From the NCBI GenBank assembly GCA_964370185.1, contig CAYJIJ010000001.1, positions 61,539 through 125,538 on the forward strand: a stretch of 64,000 bases of DNA, in the 5' to 3' direction. Positions within the stretch are counted from its first letter, which is position 1; the number at the start of each line of letters is the position of its first letter. The notes under the pieces were generated by a model. That model had not been told where the DNA came from, did not search any database, and saw nothing but the letters and a program-made list of their open reading frames with translations. The stretch is from CAYJEQ01 sp964370185 (lineage in GTDB: Bacteria > Bacillota > Clostridia > Oscillospirales > Ruminococcaceae). A program made the position numbers and the translations under genes. Positions 25,558-33,762 of this stretch are shown in pieces.

Positions 25558-26001
25558 TCACAAATTCATTTTAAAATAAACCATATCAAGAAGCTCCACA
25601 CCTGCCTCATAAATCGGATGGTCATAATTATCCTTAAAGAAATTCTTTATCCTATGACTTTCTTTAAATCCACATTTTTTATAAAATGGCATTGTAAGTG
25701 GGCTATCCCCAGTGCCTACAAGTAGAATTTCATGGGAGTTTTTATATGTACTCATTATGAAATTTATAAGTTCTTTGCCATATCCTCTTCCCTGAAAATC
25801 GTGAGAAACTGCAATGTTTTTTATTTCGAGTGTTTTTTCTTCTTCGTCGGTCACTACACAGACTGCCACCACTGTATCGTCTGCATATAATGCAAACATT
25901 TCCCCTCGCTCTAAATATTTATCAATCATACTTTCCTGCTCGTCTCCAAGCAGTAATAAGCTTAAAAATTCTTTTTTATTTTCACACACTTTTTTAATCA
26001 T
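25558..26001 (-). CDS. GNAT family N-acetyltransferase
   Basis: A 147-residue GNAT protein. Strand 4 and the acetyl-CoA loop are IKNIAVSHDFQGRGYGKELINFI, followed by LLVGTGDSPLTMPFYKKCGFKESHRIKNFF. The substrate is unknown; the DNYDHPIYEAGVELLDMVYFK ending is shared with small clostridial and Bacteroidetes acetyltransferases. I prefer ATG 26001 over the GTG at 26010, which abuts the GGGGAG ribosome site. It is directly upstream of the ABC-F gene, so a two-gene drug-response unit is possible. Confidence 0.82.
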   Translation of the reverse strand: MIKKVCENKKEFLSLLLLGDEQESMIDKYLERGEMFALYADDTVVAVCVVTDEEEKTLEIKNIAVSHDFQGRGYGKELINFIMSTYKNSHEILLVGTGDSPLTMPFYKKCGFKESHRIKNFFKDNYDHPIYEAGVELLDMVYFKMNL

Positions 26002-26095
26002 TTCGTCCACTTCTCCCCATATTTAAATAGTAACACAATATATTATTTAAATCAATTACAGTGACCAATTTGAAGGTCGTAGTGAATAATAAAAA

Positions 26096-26132
26096 TAGGG
26101 CTTTGACGAAAATTATAATCGTCAAAGCCCTA
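26096..26132 (-). terminator. Terminator of the flavodoxin gene
   Basis: A perfect 14-bp stem (TAGGGCTTTGACGA with TCGTCAAAGCCCTA) and a nine-base loop, followed on the minus strand by TTTTTATTATT. It is 16 bp after the flavodoxin stop codon. Confidence 0.85.
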
Positions 26133-26147
26133 TAAATATTTATTGTT

Positions 26148-26639
26148 TTATGCGAAGAGCTCCACGGCTTTATTAGCCATGCGTTTGCCATATATGGTAA
26201 ACAGCTCTTCATATTCAGAAATATCACTTCCTAAAGCAACTGGGCCAAGGTGAATAACTGGAGCACCTTCTGCCGCACCGCTTGAATATGTAAGCATTCC
26301 ATATACCATTAGGTGATCAAGTATTGTGCGAATTGCAAGCTCTGCACCGCCGTGAAGATATCCAACAGTCGCAAAGGCGCCGCCGAGTTTTCCAGCAGTT
26401 TGGCAAGTTTTAAAGAGTGAAGTTTCAATCCATGTTTTCATTGCCGCAGAAGTACTTGCCGCATACACCGGTGTGCCAAGAATGATGCATTTGCTTTCTT
26501 TTGCATATGCTTCGTCCACTGCGTCAATAGAAAAAGCCTTTGCTTCCATTCCCTCTACTGTGCTCATTGCCTCGGCAATAATCTCGGCCATTTTCTTTGT
26601 ATTGCCACTCACTGAATGATAAATAATTGTTGCTTTCAT
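26148..26639 (-). CDS. Flavodoxin-family protein
   Basis: A 163-residue flavodoxin-fold protein. The FMN phosphate loop is HSVSGNTKKMAEII (residues 8-21), the second loop GTPVYAASTSAAMKTWIE, and the third FATVGYLHGGAEL. It resembles the NAD(P)H-quinone reductase (WrbA-like) end of the family more than electron-carrier flavodoxins. It has a GGAGGAAG ribosome site and its own terminator, so is probably monocistronic. Confidence 0.85.
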   Translation of the reverse strand: MKATIIYHSVSGNTKKMAEIIAEAMSTVEGMEAKAFSIDAVDEAYAKESKCIILGTPVYAASTSAAMKTWIETSLFKTCQTAGKLGGAFATVGYLHGGAELAIRTILDHLMVYGMLTYSSGAAEGAPVIHLGPVALGSDISEYEELFTIYGKRMANKAVELFA

Positions 26640-26846
26640 AGTCTTCCTCCATCAAATTTATTAGGGATTATTTAGGTAAAATTAATTTAATATATCAATA
26701 TGCTAAGACTAAAAATTCTACTAATTAAGTATACTCTATCACTTATTGGCATAAATTTCAAATTTTTCATAAAAATTACTTAGTTCGAAATAAAAAACTG
26801 TGAAAATCAAACAAATATTAAGATTGATTTTAAGGGAATACACCCA

Positions 26847-27695
26847 TTAATTATCGAAGAGTTTTCTGCGCTTTGTGGATAGTTTAAACATCTCTTTCAT
26901 CTTCTCTATATCATCATTTTGTATATGTGATTTAAGCCGTGCAAGGTTTTCCATAAAAATATCTATTTCTTCGCAGAGTATATCCTTATTCCAGCTAAAA
27001 AGCTCGCTCCATAGATGCTCGTCTATTTTTGCAATTCGTGTTAAATCCCTAAAGCTATCCCCACTGTATTTTACAAGCTCTTCGTTTTCATTAGCCGTCA
27101 TAAGGCTTACCGCTATTGCATGGGTGAGCTGGCTTAGATAGCCTATCATATAATCATGCTCTTTTGGGGTGAGCTTTGATAGGGTAGTAAATCCAAGAGT
27201 ATGCGCGAGGTCGGTAATTACTCCCTCGGCATATTCGGTGTTTTTCTCGGTGGGGACAAGGATTAAATTTGCATCCCTGAATATATTTGAATCGGCATAT
27301 TTTACACCGAGAGTTTCTTTCCCCCTCATTGGGTGCGAGGAGTAAAACTCTATCCCACTATCCTCTAAAAGCGACTGCACCCTCTCTATCACACCCTGCT
27401 TCACACCGCAAACATCTGTTATTATTGCCTTTTTGTTTATGAGATGCGCGTGATTTTCCACCCAGTTTATCAGTGTTTTAGGATAGAGGCAAAGCACTAT
27501 TATATCGCTTTTTTCAAGGAATTTATCAAAATCATCAATCGAGCCATCATCTATATACCCATGCTCTTTGGCAAAGTCTATGCTCTCTTTTAAAATGTCG
27601 ATACCATATACGGTATTGCCTGCCTTTTTAAGTCCCATTGCGTAGCTTCCACCTAATAACCCCACACCTACCACTGTGATTATCTTATTTTTCAT
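26847..27695 (-). CDS. tyrA: Prephenate dehydrogenase
   Basis: A 282-residue NAD-dependent prephenate dehydrogenase, converting prephenate to 4-hydroxyphenylpyruvate for tyrosine synthesis. The Rossmann motif is VVGVGLLGGSYAMGL (7-21), and the substrate-binding segment SSHPMRGKETLGVKYAD and the helical dimerisation half (LSQLTHAIAVSLM) are intact. There is no ACT domain, so feedback inhibition of the Bacillus type is not expected. It overlaps the end of the DUF1653 gene by 11 bp. No other aromatic amino-acid gene is nearby. Confidence 0.94.
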   Translation of the reverse strand: MKNKIITVVGVGLLGGSYAMGLKKAGNTVYGIDILKESIDFAKEHGYIDDGSIDDFDKFLEKSDIIVLCLYPKTLINWVENHAHLINKKAIITDVCGVKQGVIERVQSLLEDSGIEFYSSHPMRGKETLGVKYADSNIFRDANLILVPTEKNTEYAEGVITDLAHTLGFTTLSKLTPKEHDYMIGYLSQLTHAIAVSLMTANENEELVKYSGDSFRDLTRIAKIDEHLWSELFSWNKDILCEEIDIFMENLARLKSHIQNDDIEKMKEMFKLSTKRRKLFDN

Positions 27696-27915
27696 TTGCC
27701 ATTTCCCCCATGTATGTAAATCTACTTACCTCTGCACCCTCATGCAAAACTGTTTCATTCCACATCGAGGCTGGGCGCACCCATATGCCAAATTCACCAT
27801 AGAGTGCTTTATATACCACCATTTGCTCTAAATTTTCCGAATGTCTTGCTGTGTAGAGCAGCTCATATTCCATTCCTTTAAAATGCTTGTATCTTCCTGC
27901 TTTAAATTCTTGCAT
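27685..27915 (-). CDS. DUF1653 domain protein
   Basis: A 76-residue DUF1653 protein, recognisable from GRYKHFKGMEYELLYTARHSE, VVYKALYGEFGIWVRP and the terminal F.Y.GE block. Function unknown; it is a small beta-rich domain. It has a GGAGG ribosome site seven bases upstream, sits 28 bp after the DUF4177 gene, and overlaps tyrA. Confidence 0.9.
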   Translation of the reverse strand: MQEFKAGRYKHFKGMEYELLYTARHSENLEQMVVYKALYGEFGIWVRPASMWNETVLHEGAEVSRFTYMGEMANEK

Positions 27916-27943
27916 AATATCCTCCGATTAATTTTTGCGCCCT

Positions 27944-28117
27944 TTATATCTCTCTTTTAAAGAAAAAGAAGCCGTCACAGCGTTGTACAAGCTCCCATCC
28001 CTCTGCGCCAAGCTCGTTTAATCTGGCTTCAAATTCTTGGGCCGCTTGTTCGTACTGCTTATTTGTAAAAACTGCAGTAGTGGGTATTGTGATTACTTTG
28101 TACTCAAATTTTTTTAT
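27944..28117 (-). CDS. DUF4177 family protein with apparent ATA start codon
   Basis: A 57-residue protein reading (M)KKFEYKVITIPTT and ending LNELGAEGWELVQR...FFFFKREI, the DUF4177 pattern. There is no ATG, GTG or TTG in frame. A perfect AAAGGGG ribosome site lies seven bases before an ATA codon at 28117-28115, exactly where the family's initiator Met belongs, and an in-frame TAA lies just upstream. So the start is either a non-canonical AUA, a point mutation that silenced the gene, or a base-calling error beside the seven-A run. It precedes DUF1653 and tyrA. Confidence 0.65.
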   Translation of the reverse strand: MKKFEYKVITIPTTAVFTNKQYEQAAQEFEARLNELGAEGWELVQRCDGFFFFKREI

Positions 28118-28136
28118 TATTTTTCCCCTTTACTAT

Positions 28137-28226
28137 TTATTCCCCCGCCAAAGGCGGGGGAATAAGACTGAAGAGAAAAGCGAAAGCACAAAAAATTCTT
28201 TGATTTTTTGCTTACTGTGTCGCTTT
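28137..28226. repeat. Two adjacent intergenic hairpins
   Basis: The first is a perfect 13-bp stem (TTATTCCCCCGCC, AAA, GGCGGGGGAATAA; 28137-28165), far more GC-rich than its surroundings. The second (28177-28226) nests AAAGCGA/TCGCTTT around AAGCACAAAAAAT/ATTTTTTGCTT. They lie between the permease and DUF4177 genes. The first is likely a terminator of the upstream permease operon. Confidence 0.55.
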
Positions 28227-28335
28227 AAACTTTCAAATTACGCTCATATACCCTCGTATTATTCGCTTATTTAAAAGTTTGGCTCCTTGTATTTCATCTT
28301 TTCTTTTAAGTCTCACAGATTGCAGACCGCTTCTA

Positions 28336-29417
28336 TTATCTACTACCTTTAATATATGGCACGCCACTTGCCGCTGGGGCTTTTGAGCGTCCTACAAATA
28401 CTATGAGCACTATAATTGTAAGCACATATGGGAGCATTGCTAAAATCTNNNNNNNNNNNNNNNNNNNNNNNNNNNNNNNNNNNNNNNNNNNNNNNNNNNN
28501 NNNNNNNNNNNNNNNNNNNNNNNNNNNNNNNNNNNNNNNNNNNNNNNNACAAATACTATGAGCACTATAATTGTAAGCACATATGGGAGCATTGCTAAAA
28601 TCTGTGATGGGACTAAAGCGTCCGAACCGCTGAACATTACAACAAGTGCCTGTGAAAATCCGAAGAACATACAAGCAAGTGCCGAGCCGTGCGGTGTCCA
28701 TTTGCCGAAGATTACCGCTGCAAGTGCGATAAATCCATGCCCCGATATAACTGTGGGTGAAAATACGGATACAACTGCAAGTGTTTGAGCTGCACCGCCA
28801 AATCCTGCGAGCACGCCGGACATTATAACCGCTATATATCTAACAAGATAAACATTTATTCCGAGGGTGTCTGCCGCTGCGGGATGTTCGCCCACTGCGA
28901 GAAGTCTTAGTCCCCATTTTGTTTTATACATTACAAACCATAATGCAAATGTGGCAAAGAGTGCTAAGAATATGGTAACATCAAAATTAAACATTCTAAG
29001 CAGTTCATTGTCCGCTAAATTAGCTGAGGAGAATATTTTGGGTAGGGTTTCCGGCACTGGTTTTGTCATTGTAGCACCCTCGAAGAGCAGTCTTGATAGG
29101 AAGAGTGCAAGCCCAGGGCCTAAGAAGTTCATCGCTACACCTGAAACAGTTTGATTAGCTCTGAATGTGACACAAGCAACAGCATGTGCCGTCGCTAAAA
29201 GTCCCCCTGCTAAGCCTGCCGCAAGAAAGCCAATCCATGGGTTTGCAGAATAATATCCTACTGCCGCACCTGCAAATGCGCCTATTACCATCATACCCTC
29301 TATACCGATATTAACAACGCCCGAACGCTCGGACACCACTCCGCCGAGTGCTCCAAAAATAAGGGTCGCTGAATACATAAGGGTAATTGTGAGCATTAAA
29401 GCTATACTATTTAACAT
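28336..29417 (-). CDS. BMP-type ABC transporter permease, interrupted by an assembly gap
   Basis: A permease of the nucleoside/simple-sugar ABC class (YufQ/NupQ type). It opens with LMYSATLIFGALGGVVSERSGVVNIGIEGMMVIGAF, the family hallmark, and has about eight to nine membrane segments. The 3' part is broken by 100 Ns at 28449-28548. The 55 bases on either side of the Ns are identical, so the gap is an unmerged contig overlap. Collapsing it restores an intact protein of about 309 residues that ends VGRSKAPAASGVPYIKGSR at 28336. It overlaps the upstream permease by 11 bp. Confidence 0.9.
28394..28603. other. Scaffold gap of 100 N flanked by a 55-bp identical overlap
   Basis: Bases 28394-28448 and 28549-28603 are the same 55 nucleotides (starting ACAAATACTATGAGC and ending GCTAAAATCT). 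Between them are exactly 100 Ns. 55 is a common de Bruijn k-mer size, so these are the ends of two contigs that should be merged with no missing sequence. Confidence 0.93.
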
Positions 29418-30543
29418 TTACTTTACCCTCCTTAGCTCTTTTTGCAAGTTTATCAGCAATCATCGAGAATATTGGTGACATTGCTATAAAGAATACAATA
29501 GTACCTATAACTATATTAATTATTTCACTTGGTGCGCCTATTGCTGTTTGAATTGAAGCACTGCCGTATCTAAGTGCCCCGAAGAGAAGGCCTGCAAATA
29601 TACATCCAATCGGTGAACTATTTGCAATTAGTGCCACCGAGATACCATCAAAACCATACCCCTCATGGGTGGCAAGTATTGTAATTCTGTGAGGTGTAAC
29701 ACCTGCTATCTGAAGTGCCCCTGCAAGACCTGTAATAGCCCCTGCAATTGCCATTGAAATTATAATATTTCTGTTTACATTGATACCGCAAAACTTTGAA
29801 GCATCGGAGTTAAAACCAACTGAACGAAGCTCGTAGCCTTTTGTTGTGCGGTTGAGCAAAAACCAAACTACAATCGCCGCTATAATCGCAATTATAATGC
29901 CATAGTTCATGTCCGTTCTCAGTACCACTTCGGATAAAAACGGATCGTCTGCAAGCTGTTTTCTTCCCTCTTCTGTTGCTTTTAGCGAGCCCATTACAAG
30001 GGACTCCGCTGTTTGCTTTACTTCATATGATGCCTCTGAGCCAGGCTTTTTAAGCCAGGGGAGATTAATCATATAGTTATTTAAGTAAAGTGCAATCCAG
30101 TTGAGCATTATACAGGTAATTACCTCATGTATGCCGAATTTCGCTTTTAAATATCCTGAGATAGAGCCCCAAGCCGCCGCCGCAATCATTGCAACAATAA
30201 TCATTAGGAAGAAATGAAGAGGTGCGGGAAGGGTTAAAAATGCACCTATAAGTACTGCGGCTATTGAGCCGATAATGTACTGGCCTTCGCCACCGATGTT
30301 AAAAAGCCCTGTCTTAAATGCAAATGCCACACTTAAGCCTGTGAGAATTATCGGTGTACTTTTAATAAGTACCTGCACCAAATATCTTGGCTTTGAGAAT
30401 ATCCCTCTTGCAAGAGCGGCATATGCTTCACCTGCATTATATCCTGCCGCTGTAAGAATAATGGCACCTACACCGAAACCGAGTATAATTGAAAATAGAA
30501 TTGCCGTAAAGGGGTTGCGCAAAACTTTTTGTGTATTACTCAT
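29407..30543 (-). CDS. BMP-type ABC transporter permease
   Basis: A permease of about 378 residues of the YufP/NupP type. FAFKTGLFNIGGEGQYIIGS near residue 70 and the EVITCIMLNWIALYLNNYMI segment are characteristic, as is GFNSDASKFCGINVNRNIIISMAIAGAITGLAG, the EAA-like loop. ATG 30543 has GGGGAG upstream and overlaps the ATPase gene end by eight bases; the longer frame to 30603 has no ribosome site. The partner permease follows with an 11-bp overlap. Confidence 0.93.
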   Translation of the reverse strand: MSNTQKVLRNPFTAILFSIILGFGVGAIILTAAGYNAGEAYAALARGIFSKPRYLVQVLIKSTPIILTGLSVAFAFKTGLFNIGGEGQYIIGSIAAVLIGAFLTLPAPLHFFLMIIVAMIAAAAWGSISGYLKAKFGIHEVITCIMLNWIALYLNNYMINLPWLKKPGSEASYEVKQTAESLVMGSLKATEEGRKQLADDPFLSEVVLRTDMNYGIIIAIIAAIVVWFLLNRTTKGYELRSVGFNSDASKFCGINVNRNIIISMAIAGAITGLAGALQIAGVTPHRITILATHEGYGFDGISVALIANSSPIGCIFAGLLFGALRYGSASIQTAIGAPSEIINIVIGTIVFFIAMSPIFSMIADKLAKRAKEGKVNVK

Positions 30544-32083
30544 TTGTTTCTCCCCCTTTTCCGCCGCCTGCCATAAGCAGACCAATTTTATTCTCATCCG
30601 CATCTTTTGCGTCCATTATATCAACAATTTGTCCATCATAAATTACTGCTATTCTGTCCGAAACATCCATTACTTCATCGAGCTCAAGCGATACGAGCAG
30701 TACAGCTTTTCCACTGTCACGCTGTGATACAAGCGATTGATGCACAAACTCAATTGCGCCAACATCAAGGCCTCTGGTTGGCTGTACAGCTATGAGTAAA
30801 TCAGGATTATTTGATACTTCCCTCGCTATAATTACTTTTTGCTGATTTCCTCCCGAAAGTGCGCGTGCTTTGGAGTTTTCACAATTTTCAGGGCGTATGT
30901 CAAACTCTTTTATGAGCTTGGTTGCATAGCTTGAAAAATGTTTTAAGTTTAAAATCCCGTTTTTAGAGAAAGGCTCTTTTTTAAAATTTGAGGAAGCGGT
31001 GTTTTCCGCTACTGTGAAGTCGAGCACTAATCCATGCTTATGCCTATCCTCTGGTATGGTGGAAATTTTACTGCCTATCGTTGTTGAAGGAGTGGTGTTT
31101 TGCACTTCTTTGCCACTCATCATAATTTTGCCGCTTTTGCTTTTTGTTAAATTCATGATAGCCGAAACAAGCTCTGTTTGTCCATTTCCGTCTATGCCTG
31201 CAATGCCTAAAATTTCACCTTTGCGCACTTCAAGTGATAGGTTTTTAACCTTTTCAATCCCTCTTGAATCCTCTACAACGAGGTTTTCAATGGAGAATAT
31301 AACATCGCTCGGAGTGGCTTCTTCTTTGCTTATATGCAAATCAACCTCACGGCCTACCATCATTTCGGCAAGCCCTGTTTCGTCGGTTTCGCTCACATCC
31401 ACTGTACCGATATAGCTACCTCTGCGAATTACTGTACATTCATCCGCAGATTGCTTAATTTCTTTTAATTTATGGGTGATTATGATGATGGTTTTACCGT
31501 CTTCCACAAGCTTTTGCATTATTGCAATAAGCTCTTGTATCTCCTGTGGGGTGAGTACCGCTGTGGGCTCATCGAGTATCAGTATATCAACTCCCCTAAA
31601 GAGCGCTTTAAGTATCTCCACCCTTTGCTGCATACCAACCGAAATATCTTCAATCTTCTGCAAGGGGTCAATATACAAACCATATTGGTCTGAAAGTTCG
31701 GTAATTCTTCTGATTACTTCCTTAGTGTCGATAACTCCGAGTGGCGAAACTATCTCACTACCCAAAATCATATTTTGTGCAACAGTGAAATTTTCCACGA
31801 GCATAAAATGCTGATGCACCATCCCTATTCCATGCGAAATGGCAGAGCTTGGCCCTTTCATCTGCACATTTTTTCCATTTATCAAAATTTCACCTTTATC
31901 AGCTTGATAAAGCCCGTACAATATGTTCATAAGTGTGGATTTTCCTGCGCCGTTTTCACCTAAAAGTGAATGTATTGTACCTTTTTTTACAGATAAGTTC
32001 ACATTGTTAAGTGCACAAAATCCACCGAAATATTTCGTTATTCCTTTCATCTGCACGACATATTCATTATTTTTATCCTGCAT
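30536..32083 (-). CDS. BMP-type ABC transporter ATP-binding protein (two domains)
   Basis: A 515-residue tandem ATPase of the YufO/NupO type that imports nucleosides or simple sugars. Domain 1 has GENGAGKST, ISVGMQQRVEILKAL and LILDEPTAVLTP; domain 2 has GIDGNGQTE (degenerate Walker A, usual for this class), LSGGNQQKVIIARE and LLIAVQPTRGLDVG. Strong AGGAGG ribosome site. The lipoprotein that binds substrate (BMP family), usually encoded just upstream, is not found; an Fe-S aldo-keto reductase occupies that position. Confidence 0.94.
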   Translation of the reverse strand: MQDKNNEYVVQMKGITKYFGGFCALNNVNLSVKKGTIHSLLGENGAGKSTLMNILYGLYQADKGEILINGKNVQMKGPSSAISHGIGMVHQHFMLVENFTVAQNMILGSEIVSPLGVIDTKEVIRRITELSDQYGLYIDPLQKIEDISVGMQQRVEILKALFRGVDILILDEPTAVLTPQEIQELIAIMQKLVEDGKTIIIITHKLKEIKQSADECTVIRRGSYIGTVDVSETDETGLAEMMVGREVDLHISKEEATPSDVIFSIENLVVEDSRGIEKVKNLSLEVRKGEILGIAGIDGNGQTELVSAIMNLTKSKSGKIMMSGKEVQNTTPSTTIGSKISTIPEDRHKHGLVLDFTVAENTASSNFKKEPFSKNGILNLKHFSSYATKLIKEFDIRPENCENSKARALSGGNQQKVIIAREVSNNPDLLIAVQPTRGLDVGAIEFVHQSLVSQRDSGKAVLLVSLELDEVMDVSDRIAVIYDGQIVDIMDAKDADENKIGLLMAGGGKGGETNE

Positions 32084-32133
32084 TTTTTTCCTCCTACTTG
32101 TCTTGATTATTAGATATGCAAAAAATTATAATG

Positions 32134-33297
32134 CTAAAGAGCGGTTTTGGTTCTTGGGTCGTTTTCAAATTTTGCTTTAAGTGCTTCAAGCTCATCGTGA
32201 CAGCTGTGAAGCTTATTCACAATGTCAATCTGCTGTGGACAGACCTGTTCACACTTAAGGCAAGCAATGCAATTTGGCGGTTTATTCTCTTTTGAAAAAT
32301 ACACATGGTATTCATTAAAACTGCGCCAGTCATTCCCGAATGTCTTATATAAATTATATATCTTAAATACCGAGGGTATCTCTACATCGCATGGACATGG
32401 CATGCAATATCCACATTCCGTACATGGCACAGTGGATATTTCGCTCATTTTTTCATAAACACGCTCTATGAGTGCCCTTTCCTCGCCACTGAGGTTTAAT
32501 TCTTCTTCAAAGAGCGATACATTATCGAGTGTGTGCTCCATATGGGACATGCCCGAGAGTATTAACTTTACATTTGGAAGATTATCAAGCCATTTAAGTG
32601 CCCAGGAAGTATGGCTTTTACTCGGTGCGTATTCGGTGAATATTTTTCCGATATCTTCGGGTAAATTTGATAGAAAACCACCCCTTGTAGGCTCCATAAC
32701 CACGCAGGGAATGTCCCTTTTTTCGAGTGTGTCGTAAAGATATTTTGCGTCCATCATTTTGTAATCAATATAGTTTAGCTGAATTTGCGCAAAATCCCAT
32801 TCATAGCCATCCACTATTTCCTCAAAACTGTGATTACTGTCGTGAAAAGAAAAGCCTATATACTTTATCTTTCCCTCGGCTCTTTTTTCCTCTAAGAAGC
32901 TAAAGACATCTAATGCCTTACATTTATCATACCGTTCCTTATTAATGGCATGGATTAGATAAAAGTCTATATAATCGGTTTGCAGGCGCTTTAGTTGCAA
33001 GTTTAGCGCTTTTTCCATGTCTTCTTTTGAATTTATAAGCCATATTGGCAGTTTCGAGGCGAGATAAAAGCTTTCACGAGGATATTTCTGCATTGCTTCG
33101 CCTAAAAACTCCTCCGATTCACCTCCGTGATACGCATAGGCAGTGTCGTAGTAATTAACCCCATGCTGATAGGCGTAGTCAATCATCCTTGCCGCATGCT
33201 CCCTATCTATTTTTTCATCTTTCACAGGAAGGCGCATACAGCCAAAACCAATTTTGGATATATCTAAGTTTAGCTTAGATAGTTTTGACATTTTCAT
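32134..33297 (-). CDS. Aldo/keto reductase with C-terminal 4Fe-4S domain
   Basis: A 387-residue protein with an aldo-keto reductase TIM barrel. The catalytic Asp-Tyr is in YYDTAYAYHGGESEEFLGEAM and the His in DFYLIHAINKE. The C-terminal region has CTECGYCMPCPCDVEIPSVF and CIACLKCEQVCPQQIDIV, i.e. ferredoxin-like cysteines. Such proteins are common in clostridia; the physiological substrate is unknown. It is 50 bp upstream of the transporter ATPase on the same strand, so it may be co-transcribed. Two closely spaced ATGs (33297 and 33291) are both possible starts. Confidence 0.9.
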   Translation of the reverse strand: MKMSKLSKLNLDISKIGFGCMRLPVKDEKIDREHAARMIDYAYQHGVNYYDTAYAYHGGESEEFLGEAMQKYPRESFYLASKLPIWLINSKEDMEKALNLQLKRLQTDYIDFYLIHAINKERYDKCKALDVFSFLEEKRAEGKIKYIGFSFHDSNHSFEEIVDGYEWDFAQIQLNYIDYKMMDAKYLYDTLEKRDIPCVVMEPTRGGFLSNLPEDIGKIFTEYAPSKSHTSWALKWLDNLPNVKLILSGMSHMEHTLDNVSLFEEELNLSGEERALIERVYEKMSEISTVPCTECGYCMPCPCDVEIPSVFKIYNLYKTFGNDWRSFNEYHVYFSKENKPPNCIACLKCEQVCPQQIDIVNKLHSCHDELEALKAKFENDPRTKTAL

Positions 33298-33651
33298 AGC
33301 CCTTACCCCCTTTATGGATTTAGTTTATTGAATATTATTGTTTGATTTTATATTGCTCTGTGATAGTGGAAAAAATTATACAGAAAATTTTTCTTAAGTA
33401 ATTTACATTAGTTTACTTTTAATTATTACATTTAATAATAACATATTTTTTCACCAGAAAAAAGCCTAAATCAGCCAAATATCAATTTTTTTTAGAATTT
33501 TTTTTGCATTTTTGTGATAGAAGTAATTTTGCTGTGATAATTTTAACTTAGTGTCTATTTTGTATATATTAAAATGTTAAAACAATATATAAATGATGTT
33601 AAAATAATGTTTATTGACCTTTTTTGTAATTTGGGGTAGAATATACTGGTG
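33298..33651. other. AT-rich intergenic region upstream of rpe
   Basis: Very AT-rich, with several T and A tracts. No coding sequence or hairpin of note until the rpe promoter at 33614-33642. It holds the divergent start regions of the aldo-keto reductase and rpe. Confidence 0.55.
33614..33642 (+). promoter_or_regulatory. Promoter of rpe
   Basis: TTGACC (33614-33619), a 17-bp spacer and TAGAAT (33637-33642) make a good SigA-type promoter. Transcription would start near 33650, making almost exactly the leader repeat copy 2 the 5' untranslated region. Confidence 0.75.
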
Positions 33652-33762
33652 TAATTATGCTGTTTTTCAGCTTAATTTAAGTTTTATAGGACACAACCGT
33701 TGCGCATTTATAACCCTTTAAATGGTTATTTTATGCCTTAATAGAAAGGATTTAGCATAATT
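33652..33762 (+). promoter_or_regulatory. Structured 5' leader of rpe (leader repeat copy 2)
   Basis: Aligns with the tsaD leader over its full length. It keeps the GTTTTTC block, the GACACAACCG block, the hairpin and the TAGAAAGGA...ATAATTATG end. The inner stem is ATAACC/GGTTAT (33710-33715 with 33724-33729) with outer GCAT/ATGC, where the tsaD copy has ACCGT/ACGGT and GGCACA/TGTGCC. The stems differ in sequence but keep pairing, which suggests a conserved RNA structure. AAAGG is 13 bases before the start codon. Confidence 0.6.

Noticed and set aside
28336..28701. Separate frame across the N run suggesting a second, truncated permease
   Set aside because: It is the true 3' end of the permease duplicated by the unmerged contig overlap.
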